A stretch of 57,847 nucleotides of DNA. It comes from Mediterraneibacter glycyrrhizinilyticus (GTDB taxonomy: Bacteria; Bacillota; Clostridia; Lachnospirales; Lachnospiraceae). Positions within the stretch are counted from its first letter, which is position 1, and each line of letters begins with the position of its first letter. Shown one piece after another: positions 16,787 to 26,410 of this stretch. A model generated the notes under the pieces. It was not told the origin of the DNA and ran no database searches. It saw only the letters and a list, made by a program, of their open reading frames with translations. A program made the translations under genes and the position numbers. The stretch is taken from assembly GCF_016902345.1 (NCBI RefSeq), contig NZ_JACJLR010000020.1, positions 1 to 57,847 of the forward strand, read 5' to 3'.

Positions 16787-18265
16787 ATGGACGAACTGAA
16801 GAGGAATAATGCGCAGAATGACGATGAAATGGAGATCGATCTCGTACTGCTGGTGCGCACTATGTGGAGGAGCTTCCTGAAGCTGTGGTGGCTCGTCCTG
16901 ATCCTGATCGCCGCAGGCGCAGGAGGGTTTCTGATCTTTCAGTCTATGCGCTACGAGCCGATGTACGAGTGCAGTGCCACATTTACGGTGGCGACAGGGG
17001 ACAGTGAGAGTGGAAGCTACAGTTTCTACTATGATATGAATACGGCAGACCAGCTTTCAAGGACCTTTCCCTATATCCTGGAAAGCAATTTTTTCCGGAG
17101 TTCCCTTCTTGAAAAGCTGGGCACGGATACGCTGAACGGCACGATCACTTCTGAGACCATCGAGGAGTCCAATGTGGTGACGATGCGGGTGGAGAGTCCG
17201 AGCGCTCAGGACGCCAGGGCGATTCTGGATGCGGCACTGGAGATCTATCCGGAGACGGCACGTTTCGTCCTCGGAGATATCCAGTTTAATTATCTGGACG
17301 AGCCGGAGACGCCTGCGGAACCATACAATCAGATCGGTACGCTCCGCAGTCTGGCTTTGGGCGGAGCAGGCGGAGCGGTCATCGCATTGGTGATCCTGGG
17401 AATGAGCGCGCTGTTTCGCAGGACAGCCCGCAATTCAGAGGAGATGAAGCAGATCACAAGCCTGCGCTGTCTTGCGGCGGTGCCCCATGTGCGCTCGAAA
17501 GCCCGCAAGACACACAAAAACCGGATCCTTTCAGTGATGGAGAAGCGGGTGCCCTATGGATACAGGGAGAGTATACGGGCGCTGCAGGTCCGTCTGGAGA
17601 GGGCGATGAAGAAGAATGGAGGACAGATCCTTCTGATCACCAGCACTGTCTCCGGAGAAGGAAAATCCACACTGGCAGTGAACCTGGCAGAGATGTTTGC
17701 CGCGAAGGGGAGCCGTGTCCTCTTTATTGACGGAGACCTTCGAAAGCAGGAAGACGCGAGAATGTTTGGCTCCAGAAAAGGAATGGGGCTCGCGGAGCTG
17801 GTAAAGGGCGTACGCCCCGGCAGGGGGCTGCTGCGGAAGATGAAGGGGAAGGAACTGTATCTGCTTGGCGGCAGCCGCCCGGTGAAACAGCCGGCGCCCA
17901 TCCTGAGCAGTCCGAAGATCGAGGCGTTCCTCGGCGAGATGCGGAAGAGGATGGATTATATCATCATTGACACCCCGCCCTGCTGTATGTTTCAGGATGC
18001 GGGGATCCTGGCAGACCAGGCGGACGGGATCCTGTATGTGGTGAAATACGACGAGGCCCCGCAGCGGGAGATCCGGACGGGATTCCTCTCTTTGAGCGGA
18101 AAGAACGCGCCATTCCTGGGCTATGTGTTCAATGATTATCCGGAGTCTGCGAGTGAGTATGGTTACGGAAGATATGGATATGAGAATTATGGATACCGGA
18201 AATATGGTTACGGACATGGCTACGGTGAATATTCGGAAAAACAGATGGGAGAAGGAACGGAATAA
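16787..18265 (+). CDS. Wzz/BY-kinase fusion 2 with Tyr-rich tail
   Basis: 492 aa; ATG 16787 follows AGAGGTTAGGG, and the longer in-frame extension overlaps the previous gene. Wzz-type N-part with helices ~30-50 and ~185-205, then a BY-kinase: Walker A TSTVSGEGKSTLAVNLA, Walker A' VLFIDGDLRKQ, Walker B YIIIDTPPC. The C-tail from ~460 alternates Tyr and Gly (GYGRYGYENYGYRKYGYGHG), a dense autophosphorylation cluster unlike the sparse tail of copy 1. The two are diverged, not recent duplicates. The stop overlaps the start of the phosphatase gene, giving a kinase-kinase-phosphatase operon. Confidence 0.88.
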   Translation: MDELKRNNAQNDDEMEIDLVLLVRTMWRSFLKLWWLVLILIAAGAGGFLIFQSMRYEPMYECSATFTVATGDSESGSYSFYYDMNTADQLSRTFPYILESNFFRSSLLEKLGTDTLNGTITSETIEESNVVTMRVESPSAQDARAILDAALEIYPETARFVLGDIQFNYLDEPETPAEPYNQIGTLRSLALGGAGGAVIALVILGMSALFRRTARNSEEMKQITSLRCLAAVPHVRSKARKTHKNRILSVMEKRVPYGYRESIRALQVRLERAMKKNGGQILLITSTVSGEGKSTLAVNLAEMFAAKGSRVLFIDGDLRKQEDARMFGSRKGMGLAELVKGVRPGRGLLRKMKGKELYLLGGSRPVKQPAPILSSPKIEAFLGEMRKRMDYIIIDTPPCCMFQDAGILADQADGILYVVKYDEAPQREIRTGFLSLSGKNAPFLGYVFNDYPESASEYGYGRYGYENYGYRKYGYGHGYGEYSEKQMGEGTE

Positions 18266-18996
18266 TGATTGATCTTCATATGCATATCCTGCCCGGTCTG
18301 GACGACGGTGCCCAGAGTATGGAGGAGGCTGTTGAGATGGCGCAGATCGCGGCAGAATGCGGGACGGAAGTCTGTGCAGCCACTTCTCATGGCAGGTTTG
18401 ACCGGCAGGACGCAGGGGAATATATCTTCCGTTACAGGAAAGCGCTGAAGCAGCTGCAGGCTGAACTTAAGAGGCGCGGCATCGGACTGGATGTCCGAAG
18501 CGGGATGGAGCTGCTGGCGGATGAGAGCCTGCTGCGCTATGCCGAAAGCCACCCTCTTCCGGGGTACGGCGGAGGCAGGTTCCTCCTGACGGAGTTTTAC
18601 TTTGATATCTCGCTTCGGCAGGCGCTGGAGACGCTGGACGCTCTGATGCGAAAAGGGTATCACATCGTGCTGGCTCACCCGGAGCGGTACGACTTTATAA
18701 AACGGCAGCCGGAGAATGCATATACACTGTACCGGGAAGGAGTGATCCTTCAGGTGAATGCGGGAAGTATTGCAGGAAAGTTTGGCCGGGGCGCGTTCCG
18801 CGCGGCAGATCATATCCTGGGCGAGGGACTGGCAGGGCTTGTGGCGTCGGATGCCCATGATGCGTTTACGCGCACGCCGGATCTGGAGGAGACGGAGCGT
18901 ATCCTGGACCTCTATTACGGGATCGATGCGTCGGGGATCCTGCTGGAGGAGAACCCGAGACGGATCCTTGAGGGAAGGGGATTAGATGAGTTATAG
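18265..18996 (+). CDS. PHP-type protein tyrosine phosphatase (CpsB/YwqE-like)
   Basis: 243 aa. Metal-binding motifs of the PHP family are visible: DLHMHILPGLDDG at the start, TSHGRF (~residue 45-50), a GMEL block, AHPERY (~132) and SDAHD (~195). These enzymes use a multi-metal centre to dephosphorylate BY-kinases and so reset polysaccharide assembly. In the usual motif ATPH, here ATSH, the Pro is changed but the His is kept. Start overlaps the stop of BY-kinase 2. No glycosyltransferase or flippase genes follow: the locus is cut off by the AT-rich pair at 19.1 kb. Confidence 0.88.
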   Translation: MIDLHMHILPGLDDGAQSMEEAVEMAQIAAECGTEVCAATSHGRFDRQDAGEYIFRYRKALKQLQAELKRRGIGLDVRSGMELLADESLLRYAESHPLPGYGGGRFLLTEFYFDISLRQALETLDALMRKGYHIVLAHPERYDFIKRQPENAYTLYREGVILQVNAGSIAGKFGRGAFRAADHILGEGLAGLVASDAHDAFTRTPDLEETERILDLYYGIDASGILLEENPRRILEGRGLDEL

Positions 18997-19030
18997 AATG
19001 GCACTGGAAATAGATTTTCCGGTGCCATTT
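18997..19030 (+). terminator. Hairpin after the phosphatase gene
   Basis: AATGGCACTGGAAA pairs with TTTCCGGTGCCATT (one G-T pair, 4-5 nt loop). Only a short T-run follows, so a weak terminator or a processing hairpin; it marks the right edge of the GC-rich operon. Confidence 0.5.
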
Positions 19031-19059
19031 CAATAATATTGAAAATGCGAAACCATATA

Positions 19060-19088
19060 TTGAACTTTACAATAATCTTAAATATAAT
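19060..19088 (+). promoter_or_regulatory. Promoter of the AT-rich two-gene system
   Basis: TTGAAC at 19060-19065, 17-bp spacer, consensus TATAAT at 19083-19088, 58 bp before the first gene. A strong, own promoter supports an independent acquired module. Confidence 0.6.
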
Positions 19089-19146
19089 AATTTATATGGA
19101 TATATACAAAAGAAGTTGAAGGAGTACTATTAGAAGAGGACAGTAG

Positions 19147-19584
19147 ATGGCAAATAAAAAAATTAACGTTACAAGAAAAGAGTTCCAGCAAAGTTATTGG
19201 AATCATTACAAACTCTATCAGAATTCAAATGACAGTCCGAAAACAAGGCGGCTAATTCTGTTTTATTCTGTGGAATGTGGACTAAAAAGTCTTATTATGA
19301 AGGAAACGGGAAATAATACATATAATGAGTTGGAAAATTATTGCCAGTGTAATGGAGGAAAAAGGCTGGCGGGACATGATATTAAGGCAATGATTAAAGA
19401 GGTAAATCCACGTAATGAATATATCCTTAAAAATATTCGTTTAAAGAATTCAGGAGGGTCAGTGCCTCCTTCTAGATACAATGAGTTGTGGCGATATGGT
19501 GCAGAGGTAGAGGATTTGGATCAGGAAGAGACAACAGAGAAGACATTGATAAGGATTGCTGAATGGATTAAAACCCGAATATGA
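19147..19584 (+). CDS. Small HEPN-like helical protein, partner of the KGGVGR ATPase
   Basis: 145 aa, ATG after AGAGGA. Mostly helical and basic. RRLILFYSVECGLKSLIMKE at ~36-55 resembles the second helix of HEPN-type proteins in conflict systems, and WRYGAEVE near 115 fits the last helices. The RX4-6H ribonuclease motif is not evident, so if HEPN it may be a non-catalytic or antitoxin-like member. The stop overlaps the upstream ATG of the ATPase gene and its ribosome binding site, so they are translationally coupled. Base composition is AT-rich like the ATPase and unlike the neighbours. Family call is tentative. Confidence 0.45.
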   Translation: MANKKINVTRKEFQQSYWNHYKLYQNSNDSPKTRRLILFYSVECGLKSLIMKETGNNTYNELENYCQCNGGKRLAGHDIKAMIKEVNPRNEYILKNIRLKNSGGSVPPSRYNELWRYGAEVEDLDQEETTEKTLIRIAEWIKTRI

Positions 19585-19595
19585 GGAGGTTCGAG

Positions 19596-22217
19596 ATGAA
19601 ACTGTTTACATGGTACGATATAGAGGTTGAACTGCGCAGGAATAGAAAAAAATGGCCTAAAAGTTGGAACAGAGTAGATGTATATAATGATGAGGTTGTT
19701 ATTAATATAAATGAAACAGAGCATACCCAGGAAGAAGATGAAAAATTTTTCAGGGAGATTTTTGGAAGAAATTATAGAGAGAACGGTATTATTCTGGAGT
19801 TTGATCAGGCAAGAATTTCTGTCATCTACGAAGGGGGAGATGAGGATGACAGGGAAGTTATAAATGAAAGTCCTCTTTTTAAAGATTGGTATATAGATAT
19901 TGAGCCTGTGAAAGAAGAACTTTTGGTCCCCATTCTTGCATTTCATTCTTACAAAGGGGGTGTGGGGAGAACATTATCATTGCTTGCACTTACGAAAGAA
20001 ATTGCGGAGATTTATGAAGATAAAAAGAAAATACTTATTATCGACGCTGATTTGGAGGCCCCGGGACTTACTTGGATGCTGAAAAAGAGTACCTTTAATC
20101 CTCAGATTAGTTATTTGGATGTCCTTTCATTGATGCATTTTAATGATATGGACAAGGGACTGGCAGAGAAAACAGCTGGTCTGATAAAAAGAAATATTAT
20201 TAATGTAGAGACAAAAGATTTGGAAATAGAGGAATATTTTTTACCGGTATATAGAGAACAGGAACAGACATGGGATATTTATTCTACTCCAGAAAAAATT
20301 ATAGCTTCGCAAAATAACAAATATATTGTTACAGAATTCCTTGCATGCATTGCAAAAGAGCTGGGAGCTGATATGATTCTTGTGGATTTGCGGGCTGGAA
20401 TTACAGAATTCTCAGCTCCTTTTTTGCTTGATCCTAGAGTGCAAAAATATTTTGTCTCTTCCACGTCTATGCAGTCGGTGATGGGGATGAAATCAATAAT
20501 GAAAAAAGTTTATGAAAAATCTCCGCTATCTTTGCAAAGCGCCAGAATACTCCTCACTATGATTCCGGAAGAAATGGATGAAAATATACTTCAACCTATT
20601 GAAGATGAACTGCTTTACTATCTAGAACAGGCATTGCATCAGGAAGAAGAAAATGATTTATTATTTAGAGAGAATTACTGTATACGAATAGGATTTGATA
20701 AACCGTTTATACATTTAGGTAGTTTTCATGAGATATTGGAACTTTTGAAAGGTAGTGGTCTGTCTGGAAAAATGGGAGATATAGCAAAAACATTGTTTGA
20801 AAGACAGGGGGAATCAACTTTGTTGCCAGGCAGGATAGCGGATACCCTGAAATGTATTCATTCTCTGGCTACAAAAGAAATAACTGCAGAAGGAAATTCT
20901 TCTTCCAATATGCTTTCGACAGGCTCTATCCGTGAAATAGCAAAAGACTATAGTGATACAATTCCGCAAATTGCTGTGTTAGGAGCTAAAGGATCGGGAA
21001 AGACATATATTTATAAACAGCTTATGGCAAAGCAGACATGGGGAGAATTTCTAAAGAGTATAGATAAAGATAGAGCTGATACTTGTATGGACAACGCTCT
21101 TGTTTTGCCATTACTCGTAAGTGTTAATATGAGATATCTTGGAGGTCTGGCAAAAGAATGTATAAAGAGAATAAATGATGAACTGCCAGATATTGCAATT
21201 AGTATGAACGCCTTGGAGGCAAACTATAATACACTTACAAAAAAATGTGTGCAGAAAACAAATTCTGGAGAGTGGATGAGCATATGGCATGATCTTATGA
21301 TAGGAATGTTGGGGCATAATATTGGAAATTTGGAAGAGCTGGATCAGTATTTGGAACATCAGAGTAAGAAAATTATTTTCCTGGTTGATGGGCTGGAAGA
21401 TCTTGTGATGGATCAACAGATTGAAGAAACAGATAACTGGAAACCAGCTATGCGCGCATTGATGCAGAATGTGATAAATGAATTGCGGAGCCTCAATTTT
21501 GGCAATATTGGTTTGATTGTATTTGTGCGAAGAGATCTGGCAGAGGATGCGATTCCTGTTAATTTTGAACAGTTTAGAAATCAATATCAGCAATATGAAC
21601 TGACTTGGTCATCAACAGAAGCGCTGAGACTTGCTTTATGGATTGTAAAACAGGCAAAATCGGATGTGTTTGCAAATAATATTGATATATTGAGAGCAAG
21701 CCGAGAAGCGCTGGAAAGAGAACTAGAACTTTTGTGGGGGAAAAAACTTGGGAGAAATGATTCTAGGGAAGCTGTTTCGGCAAGGTGGATTATAGCTGCG
21801 CTTTCGGACTTTACGGGGCAGTTGCAGGCCAGGGATATTGTCCGTTTTTTGAAGTATTCGACAGAGAATTATAGTCAGGTAAAAATAAGCTATCCAGACA
21901 GATATATTATGCCCTTGGAGATTCGGAGGGCAATTCCGAAGTGCTCCAGTGAAAAATATGATGAAATAAGGTTAGAAATGAAATCAATTTATCAGATATT
22001 GAAAAAGTTTGAAGATATGGATCAAAAAGATAAACAGCTTCCTCTCACTCTTGATATGCTCAGTCTGACAGGAGAAGAAATTGCAAAATTGGAGGGACAG
22101 GGATATCTGAGTGCTGTAGATAAGAAATATTATTTGCCCGAAATTATTCGATTTGCCCTTGGATTTAAGTATACGAAGGGAGCGAGGCCGAGAGTACTTT
22201 CCCTACTTGGAAAGTGA
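19596..22217 (+). CDS. KGGVGR-motif SIMIBI ATPase with second P-loop, candidate defence protein
   Basis: 873 aa from ATG 19596; GAGGAGG lies 6 bp before it, whereas the in-frame ATG at 19581 has none. Residue numbers below start from ATG 19596. Residues ~1-110: an N-terminal domain I do not recognise (KLFTWYDIEVELRR). ~115-400: MinD/ParA-like ATPase with the variant Walker A HSYKGGVGRTLSLLAL, ILIIDADLEAPG and ILVDLRAG. ~445-690: a second P-loop module, VLGAKGSGKTYIYKQL, with Walker B IIFLVDGLEDL. The C-terminal third is helical. KGGVGR ATPases occur in defence and conflict islands fused to sensor or effector modules. The coupled upstream small protein suggests a two-gene system. No known named defence system matches it as far as I can tell. 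Confidence 0.7.
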   Translation: MKLFTWYDIEVELRRNRKKWPKSWNRVDVYNDEVVININETEHTQEEDEKFFREIFGRNYRENGIILEFDQARISVIYEGGDEDDREVINESPLFKDWYIDIEPVKEELLVPILAFHSYKGGVGRTLSLLALTKEIAEIYEDKKKILIIDADLEAPGLTWMLKKSTFNPQISYLDVLSLMHFNDMDKGLAEKTAGLIKRNIINVETKDLEIEEYFLPVYREQEQTWDIYSTPEKIIASQNNKYIVTEFLACIAKELGADMILVDLRAGITEFSAPFLLDPRVQKYFVSSTSMQSVMGMKSIMKKVYEKSPLSLQSARILLTMIPEEMDENILQPIEDELLYYLEQALHQEEENDLLFRENYCIRIGFDKPFIHLGSFHEILELLKGSGLSGKMGDIAKTLFERQGESTLLPGRIADTLKCIHSLATKEITAEGNSSSNMLSTGSIREIAKDYSDTIPQIAVLGAKGSGKTYIYKQLMAKQTWGEFLKSIDKDRADTCMDNALVLPLLVSVNMRYLGGLAKECIKRINDELPDIAISMNALEANYNTLTKKCVQKTNSGEWMSIWHDLMIGMLGHNIGNLEELDQYLEHQSKKIIFLVDGLEDLVMDQQIEETDNWKPAMRALMQNVINELRSLNFGNIGLIVFVRRDLAEDAIPVNFEQFRNQYQQYELTWSSTEALRLALWIVKQAKSDVFANNIDILRASREALERELELLWGKKLGRNDSREAVSARWIIAALSDFTGQLQARDIVRFLKYSTENYSQVKISYPDRYIMPLEIRRAIPKCSSEKYDEIRLEMKSIYQILKKFEDMDQKDKQLPLTLDMLSLTGEEIAKLEGQGYLSAVDKKYYLPEIIRFALGFKYTKGARPRVLSLLGK

Positions 22218-22347
22218 TTTTACAAACATTTAACACGATCCCGGATACCTCCCGTTTGACTGCTCTGCTATAATGAAAACAGATCAAATTTTAGAAAAAA
22301 TATCATAAATTTGTAGAAAATCTACAGAATAGAGAGCGGGCAAAATA

Positions 22348-23194
22348 ATGAAGAACGGAATCACAAGACAGATCATGGCGGGGTACGGTGACCTTCGGAA
22401 ATCCGAGAAAAAAGCGGCAGATTATATCCTGGATCATCTGGAGGAAGCGGCGGGCGCGTCCATCGACCGGCTGGCAAAAGCGGCAGACGGAACCTTTGTA
22501 CGGCTACACGCTCCGGGAGGAGACGACCCTGGAGGAGATCCCTGCTTATGTGACAGAGACAGCGTCCAAGATGATGGGAGAGACGCTGAAAAACATTTCT
22601 GTGAAGACATACAGAAAGGCGGTGGATGCACTTCGGACGGCAAGATCGATCAATATCTACAGTGTGGAGAACTCCGGGGTGACAGCCCAGGACCTGCTCG
22701 CAAAGCTGCTCTATCTGGGGCTGCCCTGCAGGTATTTCAGTGACTACTACTATCAGCAGATCTCGGCGGGAAACCTCTTGGCCGGTGATGTGGCGGTGGG
22801 AATCTCTTACTCCGGGGAGTCAAGAGACACGGTGGATGTGATGAGGACGGCAAAGAAAGCCGGGGCGACCACCATTGCCATCACGAATTTTAAGGATTCG
22901 CCCATCAGCAGATACTCGGATATCCTGATCTGCACCAGCCAGGAGCAGTTCATCTACGGGAATGCCATCTTTTCCCGGATGCCTCAGCTTCTCATCGTTG
23001 ACATGCTCTATATGGGGATTATCGCGTCAGATTACGGGCGATATGTCAAGATCCTTGACCGGGGAGAGAAGATGGTGAGGGAGCGGGCGTATTCCGCCGG
23101 CTTGGAAACAAAGCCAGGGGCTGCGAAACATTTTGATCCGGGAAAAAAGTCAGGGCTCACGGAGCGCTCCGGCCCGGAAGAAAAGAAGTGCTGA
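22348..23194 (+). pseudogene. RpiR-family regulator, broken by an internal deletion in the HTH
   Basis: The N-terminal part (frame at 22348) reads GYGDLRKSEKKAADYILDHLEEA and SIDRLAKAADGT, the first helices of an RpiR HTH. From about 22494 the protein continues in another frame: LYGYTLREETTLEEIP and on through a SIS domain (INIYSVENSG, VGISYSGESRDTVD). The recognition helix and some 40 residues between are missing. SIS domains sense phosphosugars or related compounds; next to phosphonate genes it was probably their regulator. As written it cannot bind DNA. Confidence 0.8.
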
Positions 23195-23225
23195 TTCCCG
23201 TAGAAATTCTACATCGATATATATG

Positions 23226-23273
23226 TTAAGCCTTTGTAAAGTTTACAATCCCTTTACAAAGGCTTAATTTTTT
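23226..23273. terminator. Strong terminator between regulator and phosphonate transporter
   Basis: A perfect 16-bp stem, TTAAGCCTTTGTAAAG at 23226-23241 and CTTTACAAAGGCTTAA at 23252-23267, 10-nt loop, then a T-run. It ends regulator transcription; the transporter operon needs its own promoter in 23274-23395, where no clean consensus pair is visible. Confidence 0.85.
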
Positions 23274-23395
23274 CTTGATAGCCGAAAAAAGAAAATCAGT
23301 GCATAATCTGATTGTGCGCAACAGCCGCGGCAGGCGCTGCGGCAGATAACAACAGATAACAATAAGACTGCGGGAAAGTAAAAAGGAGCTGCACT

Positions 23396-24106
23396 ATGCT
23401 GAGTTTAAAGAATGTAAAGAAGAGTTACGACGGCACGCCCGTGCTCAAAGGAATCAGCCTTGATATTGAAGACGGGGAGATCATCTCCATCCTGGGACCT
23501 TCCGGATGTACCGATGGAAAAGAGAGGGTTCAATATTGTGTTTCAGGACTATGCACTGTTTCCGAACCTGAATGTGTATCAGAATATTACATATGGTCTG
23601 CGCAACAGACCGGGAATCTCCAGCGAAGAAGAGGTAAACGACCTGATCCGGCTGCTGGGACTGGAGGAACACCTGAACAAGCGGATCAGCCAGCTGTCCG
23701 GAGGACAGAAACAGAGGGCAGCCCTTGCCAGAACCATGGTGATGAAGCCGAAGATCCTTCTCCTGGACGAGCCTTTAAGCGCTCTGGACGGCGTGATCAA
23801 GGAGTCGATCAAGGACCGGATCAGAACCATTGCCAAGGAATACAATCTGACTACGATCATCGTTACCCACGATCCGGAGGAGGCGCTGACCCTCTCTGAC
23901 CGGGTGATGATCATCAACGACGGACAGATCGCGCAGTTCGGCGATCCGGAAGAGATCATCTCCAGACCGGAGAACGGTTTCGTGCGCAAATTCATTCTGA
24001 ACCAGCTCGAGATCAAGAAGAATAACATCTGCAGGCTGTTCGCGGGACAGATTCAGGCACAGATGCAGCCAAACCCGATTCCGCAGGCCCAGATGCAGGT
24101 TTCATA
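23396..24106 (+). pseudogene. Phosphonate-type ABC transporter ATPase, deleted around Walker A
   Basis: The start is normal (LSLKNVKKSYDGTPVLKGIS, SILGPSGC), then the frame shifts at about 23504-23509. The rest is read in another frame as VPMEKRGFNIVFQDYALFPN, signature QLSGGQKQRAALA, Walker B ILLLDEPLSALD and the THDPEEAL switch. The GKTT part of Walker A and about 30 residues are missing. GGATGT at the junction fits both the SGC end and the DVP start, suggesting deletion between short direct repeats. The downstream permease, binding protein and PhnW/PhnX identify it as a 2-aminoethylphosphonate importer ATPase. No functional product is expected. Confidence 0.8.
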
Positions 24107-24120
24107 AGAGGGCGGGAGCG

Positions 24121-25389
24121 ATGAGAAAAAACAGAGAGATCAAAGTGATCTTTGTGATCCTGACGGTGTTTTTCTTTGCATTCCTGTGCGTGCCCATGCT
24201 GCTCCCGACGATCACCTATGGGTTCGCGATCATCTATTCGTTCGGAAAGCAGGGACTCCTGACCCGCCTGTTCGGAAGGCAGCTCTTTGATATCTACGGG
24301 TTCAACGGACTGCTCCTGGGATATGTGATCTACACGCTTCCGATCTCATTCATGCTGATCAACAATACCATGGGCTATATCGACAAGAAATTTACGGTGG
24401 TTTCCCGCCTGATGGGGGACACGCCGGTGCGGACGTTCTGGATGACTGTGCTCCAGCCTCTGCTTGGGACGCTGGCGGCGTCCTTTATCCAGACCTTCTT
24501 CCTGTGTTTTACTGATTTCGGGATTCCGGCGTCTGTGGGCGGAAGTTATGAAGTGATCGCAAGCGTCCTCTATACAGAGATGCTGGGAAGCGTGCCAAAC
24601 TTCGGGAACGGCGCAGTGGTGGCCCTGGTCATGCTGGTGCCTTCCGTGGTCAGCATCACAGTGCTCACCATCCTGGAACGTTACAATGTACGTTACAGTA
24701 AGATCTTCCAGATCGAACTGAAGAAGAACCGGGCAAGAGATACGGTCTTCTCCGGCATGAGCGCTCTGATCCTGATCGCAGTGTTCTCAGTCTTCCTGGT
24801 CATGTTTCTTGTGCCATTTGTGGACGAGTGGCCTTATCGGATGTCATTTACAATGGAACATGTGCGGGCGGTGTTCGCGGACAGCACACTGTTTGGCGTG
24901 TACATAAATTCCGTCATCGTGGCGCTCGTCACCGCGCTCGCGGGGACGCTTGTTTCCTACGGAGCGGCGCTGGTGACGGCGAGAAGCAGTGTGAACGGAA
25001 AGCTGAAACGTGTGATCGAGAGCATTGCTCTGATCACCAACACGATCCCCGGAATGGTGATCGGCCTTGCCTATCTGTTCTGTTTCTCAGGGACGGGGCT
25101 TCAGAACACCTTTGCGATCCTGATCATCTGTAATATGGTGCATTTTTTCTCCACGCCGTATCTGATGATGAAGAGTTCTCTCTCGAAGATGAACGGATCC
25201 TGGGAGACCACAGCCATGCTCATGGGGGACAACTGGGTGAAGACCATCATCCGGGTGGTGCCCCCCAACGCGGTGTCCAGTCTTCTGGAAGTGTTCAGCT
25301 ACTATTTTGTCAACGCCATGGTCACAGTCAGGCGCGGCAGAACTCGGCGGCAGAAGCGGCCGGGGCGGCGGGAATCAGAAGGAAACTGA
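24121..25389 (+). pseudogene. 2-aminoethylphosphonate-type ABC permease, shortened at both ends
   Basis: A 422-codon ORF. Permease motifs are clear: LPTITYGFAIIYSFGKQG, LMGDTPVRTFWMTVLQPLLG and, in the second half, LMGDNWVKTIIRVVPPNAV, so it is a double-length permease normally about 540 aa or more. Near residue 27 FLCVPMLL runs straight into PTITYG: the first periplasmic loop and about two helices (~75 residues) are missing in frame. CCCATGCTGCT at 24193-24203 could be the crossover repeat. At about 25327 it shifts from FVNAMVTV into an Arg-rich tail, losing the last helix. It lies between ATPase and binding-protein remnants. Confidence 0.75.
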
Positions 25390-26378
25390 CGCCCCGGAGG
25401 ACTGCGGCTTTCCTTGCGGCGGCAGCGGTGGCGGCAGTCGGGATCGGCGCGGGAATCGCAGGGGGAAGCGGATCCGGTGAAGAACAGGTGGTGATCTACT
25501 CCAATGCGGACGACGAAGCGGTCCAGGCGATGAAGAATGCGCTGGATGAGAACGGATATGCAGGGGAGTACATTTTCCAGACCTTCGGAACCTCCGAGCT
25601 GGGAGGAAAGCTTCTGGCGGAGGGAAAGAACATCGAGGCGGACCTTCTGACCATGAGTACCTTCTATATTGACAGTGCCCAGGAGCAGAATGAGATGTTC
25701 CGGGATCTGGAGTTTGAGGTGAACACTCTTGACGAATTCCCCTCCTACTGTGCGCCGATCACGGCTCAGGAGGGAACGATCCTTGTAAATACAGAGATGC
25801 TGAAAGAGAATGGACTCCCCATGCCGGAGTCGTTAAAAGATCTGGCAGATTCTGTGTACAGCGGATATCTTTCTGTGACGGATCTTTCTTCCTCATCCAC
25901 AGCCTGGCTTTTGGTTCAGGGGCTTATCTCTGAATACGGAGAGGACGGGGCAAAGGAAGTGCTGACCGGCATCTATGAGAATGCGGGCGACCACATTGAG
26001 GATTCCGGTTCTGCTCCACTAAAGAAAGTACGCGCCGGTGAGGCGGCGGTCGGGTTCGGTCTTCGCCAGCAGGCGGTGGCGGACAAAGCGGACGGGCTGC
26101 CTGTCGACTATGTGGATCCGCAGGAAGGAAATTTCAGCCTGACGGAATCTGTGGCAGTGGTGGACAAAGGCGCAGACTCCAATGCGAAGGCGATGGAGAT
26201 GGCCCGGTGCATCATTGAGAATGGCAGGGAAGAACTGCAGACTTATTATCCCCTTGCCCTGTATGAAGGCGAGACGACGGATGCGGCGAATATCTCCGCG
26301 AATCCGAAAGTATTTGAAGAACCGCTGACCGTGGATCTTCTGGAAGAACACCAGGAACTCTCGGAAGCGTGCAAATAA
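25328..26378 (+). pseudogene. Phosphonate ABC substrate-binding protein, 5' end lost
   Basis: Open frame from about 25328 to TAA 26376-26378. RRKLTPRRTAAFLAAAAVAA looks like a signal peptide, but no ATG and no ribosome binding site precede it: the start was lost with the permease end. A GTG at 25428 would give 316 aa lacking the basic signal-peptide end. The mature part is a normal extracellular binding protein: VVIYSNADDEAVQAMKNAL, YIFQTFGTSELGGKL, EEHQELSEACK. Likely ligand 2-aminoethylphosphonate, from the adjacent phnWX. Could still be made if translated from the GTG, but secretion would be impaired. Confidence 0.7.
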
Positions 26379-26410
26379 AAAATTTATATCCAAAGAAGAA
26401 AGGAAAAATC

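Noticed and set aside
22218..22347. TTGACT...TATAAT before the RpiR gene as a promoter
   Set aside because: The spacing between TTGACT and TATAAT is only 7 bp; the TATAAT may be a -10 with another, unclear -35.
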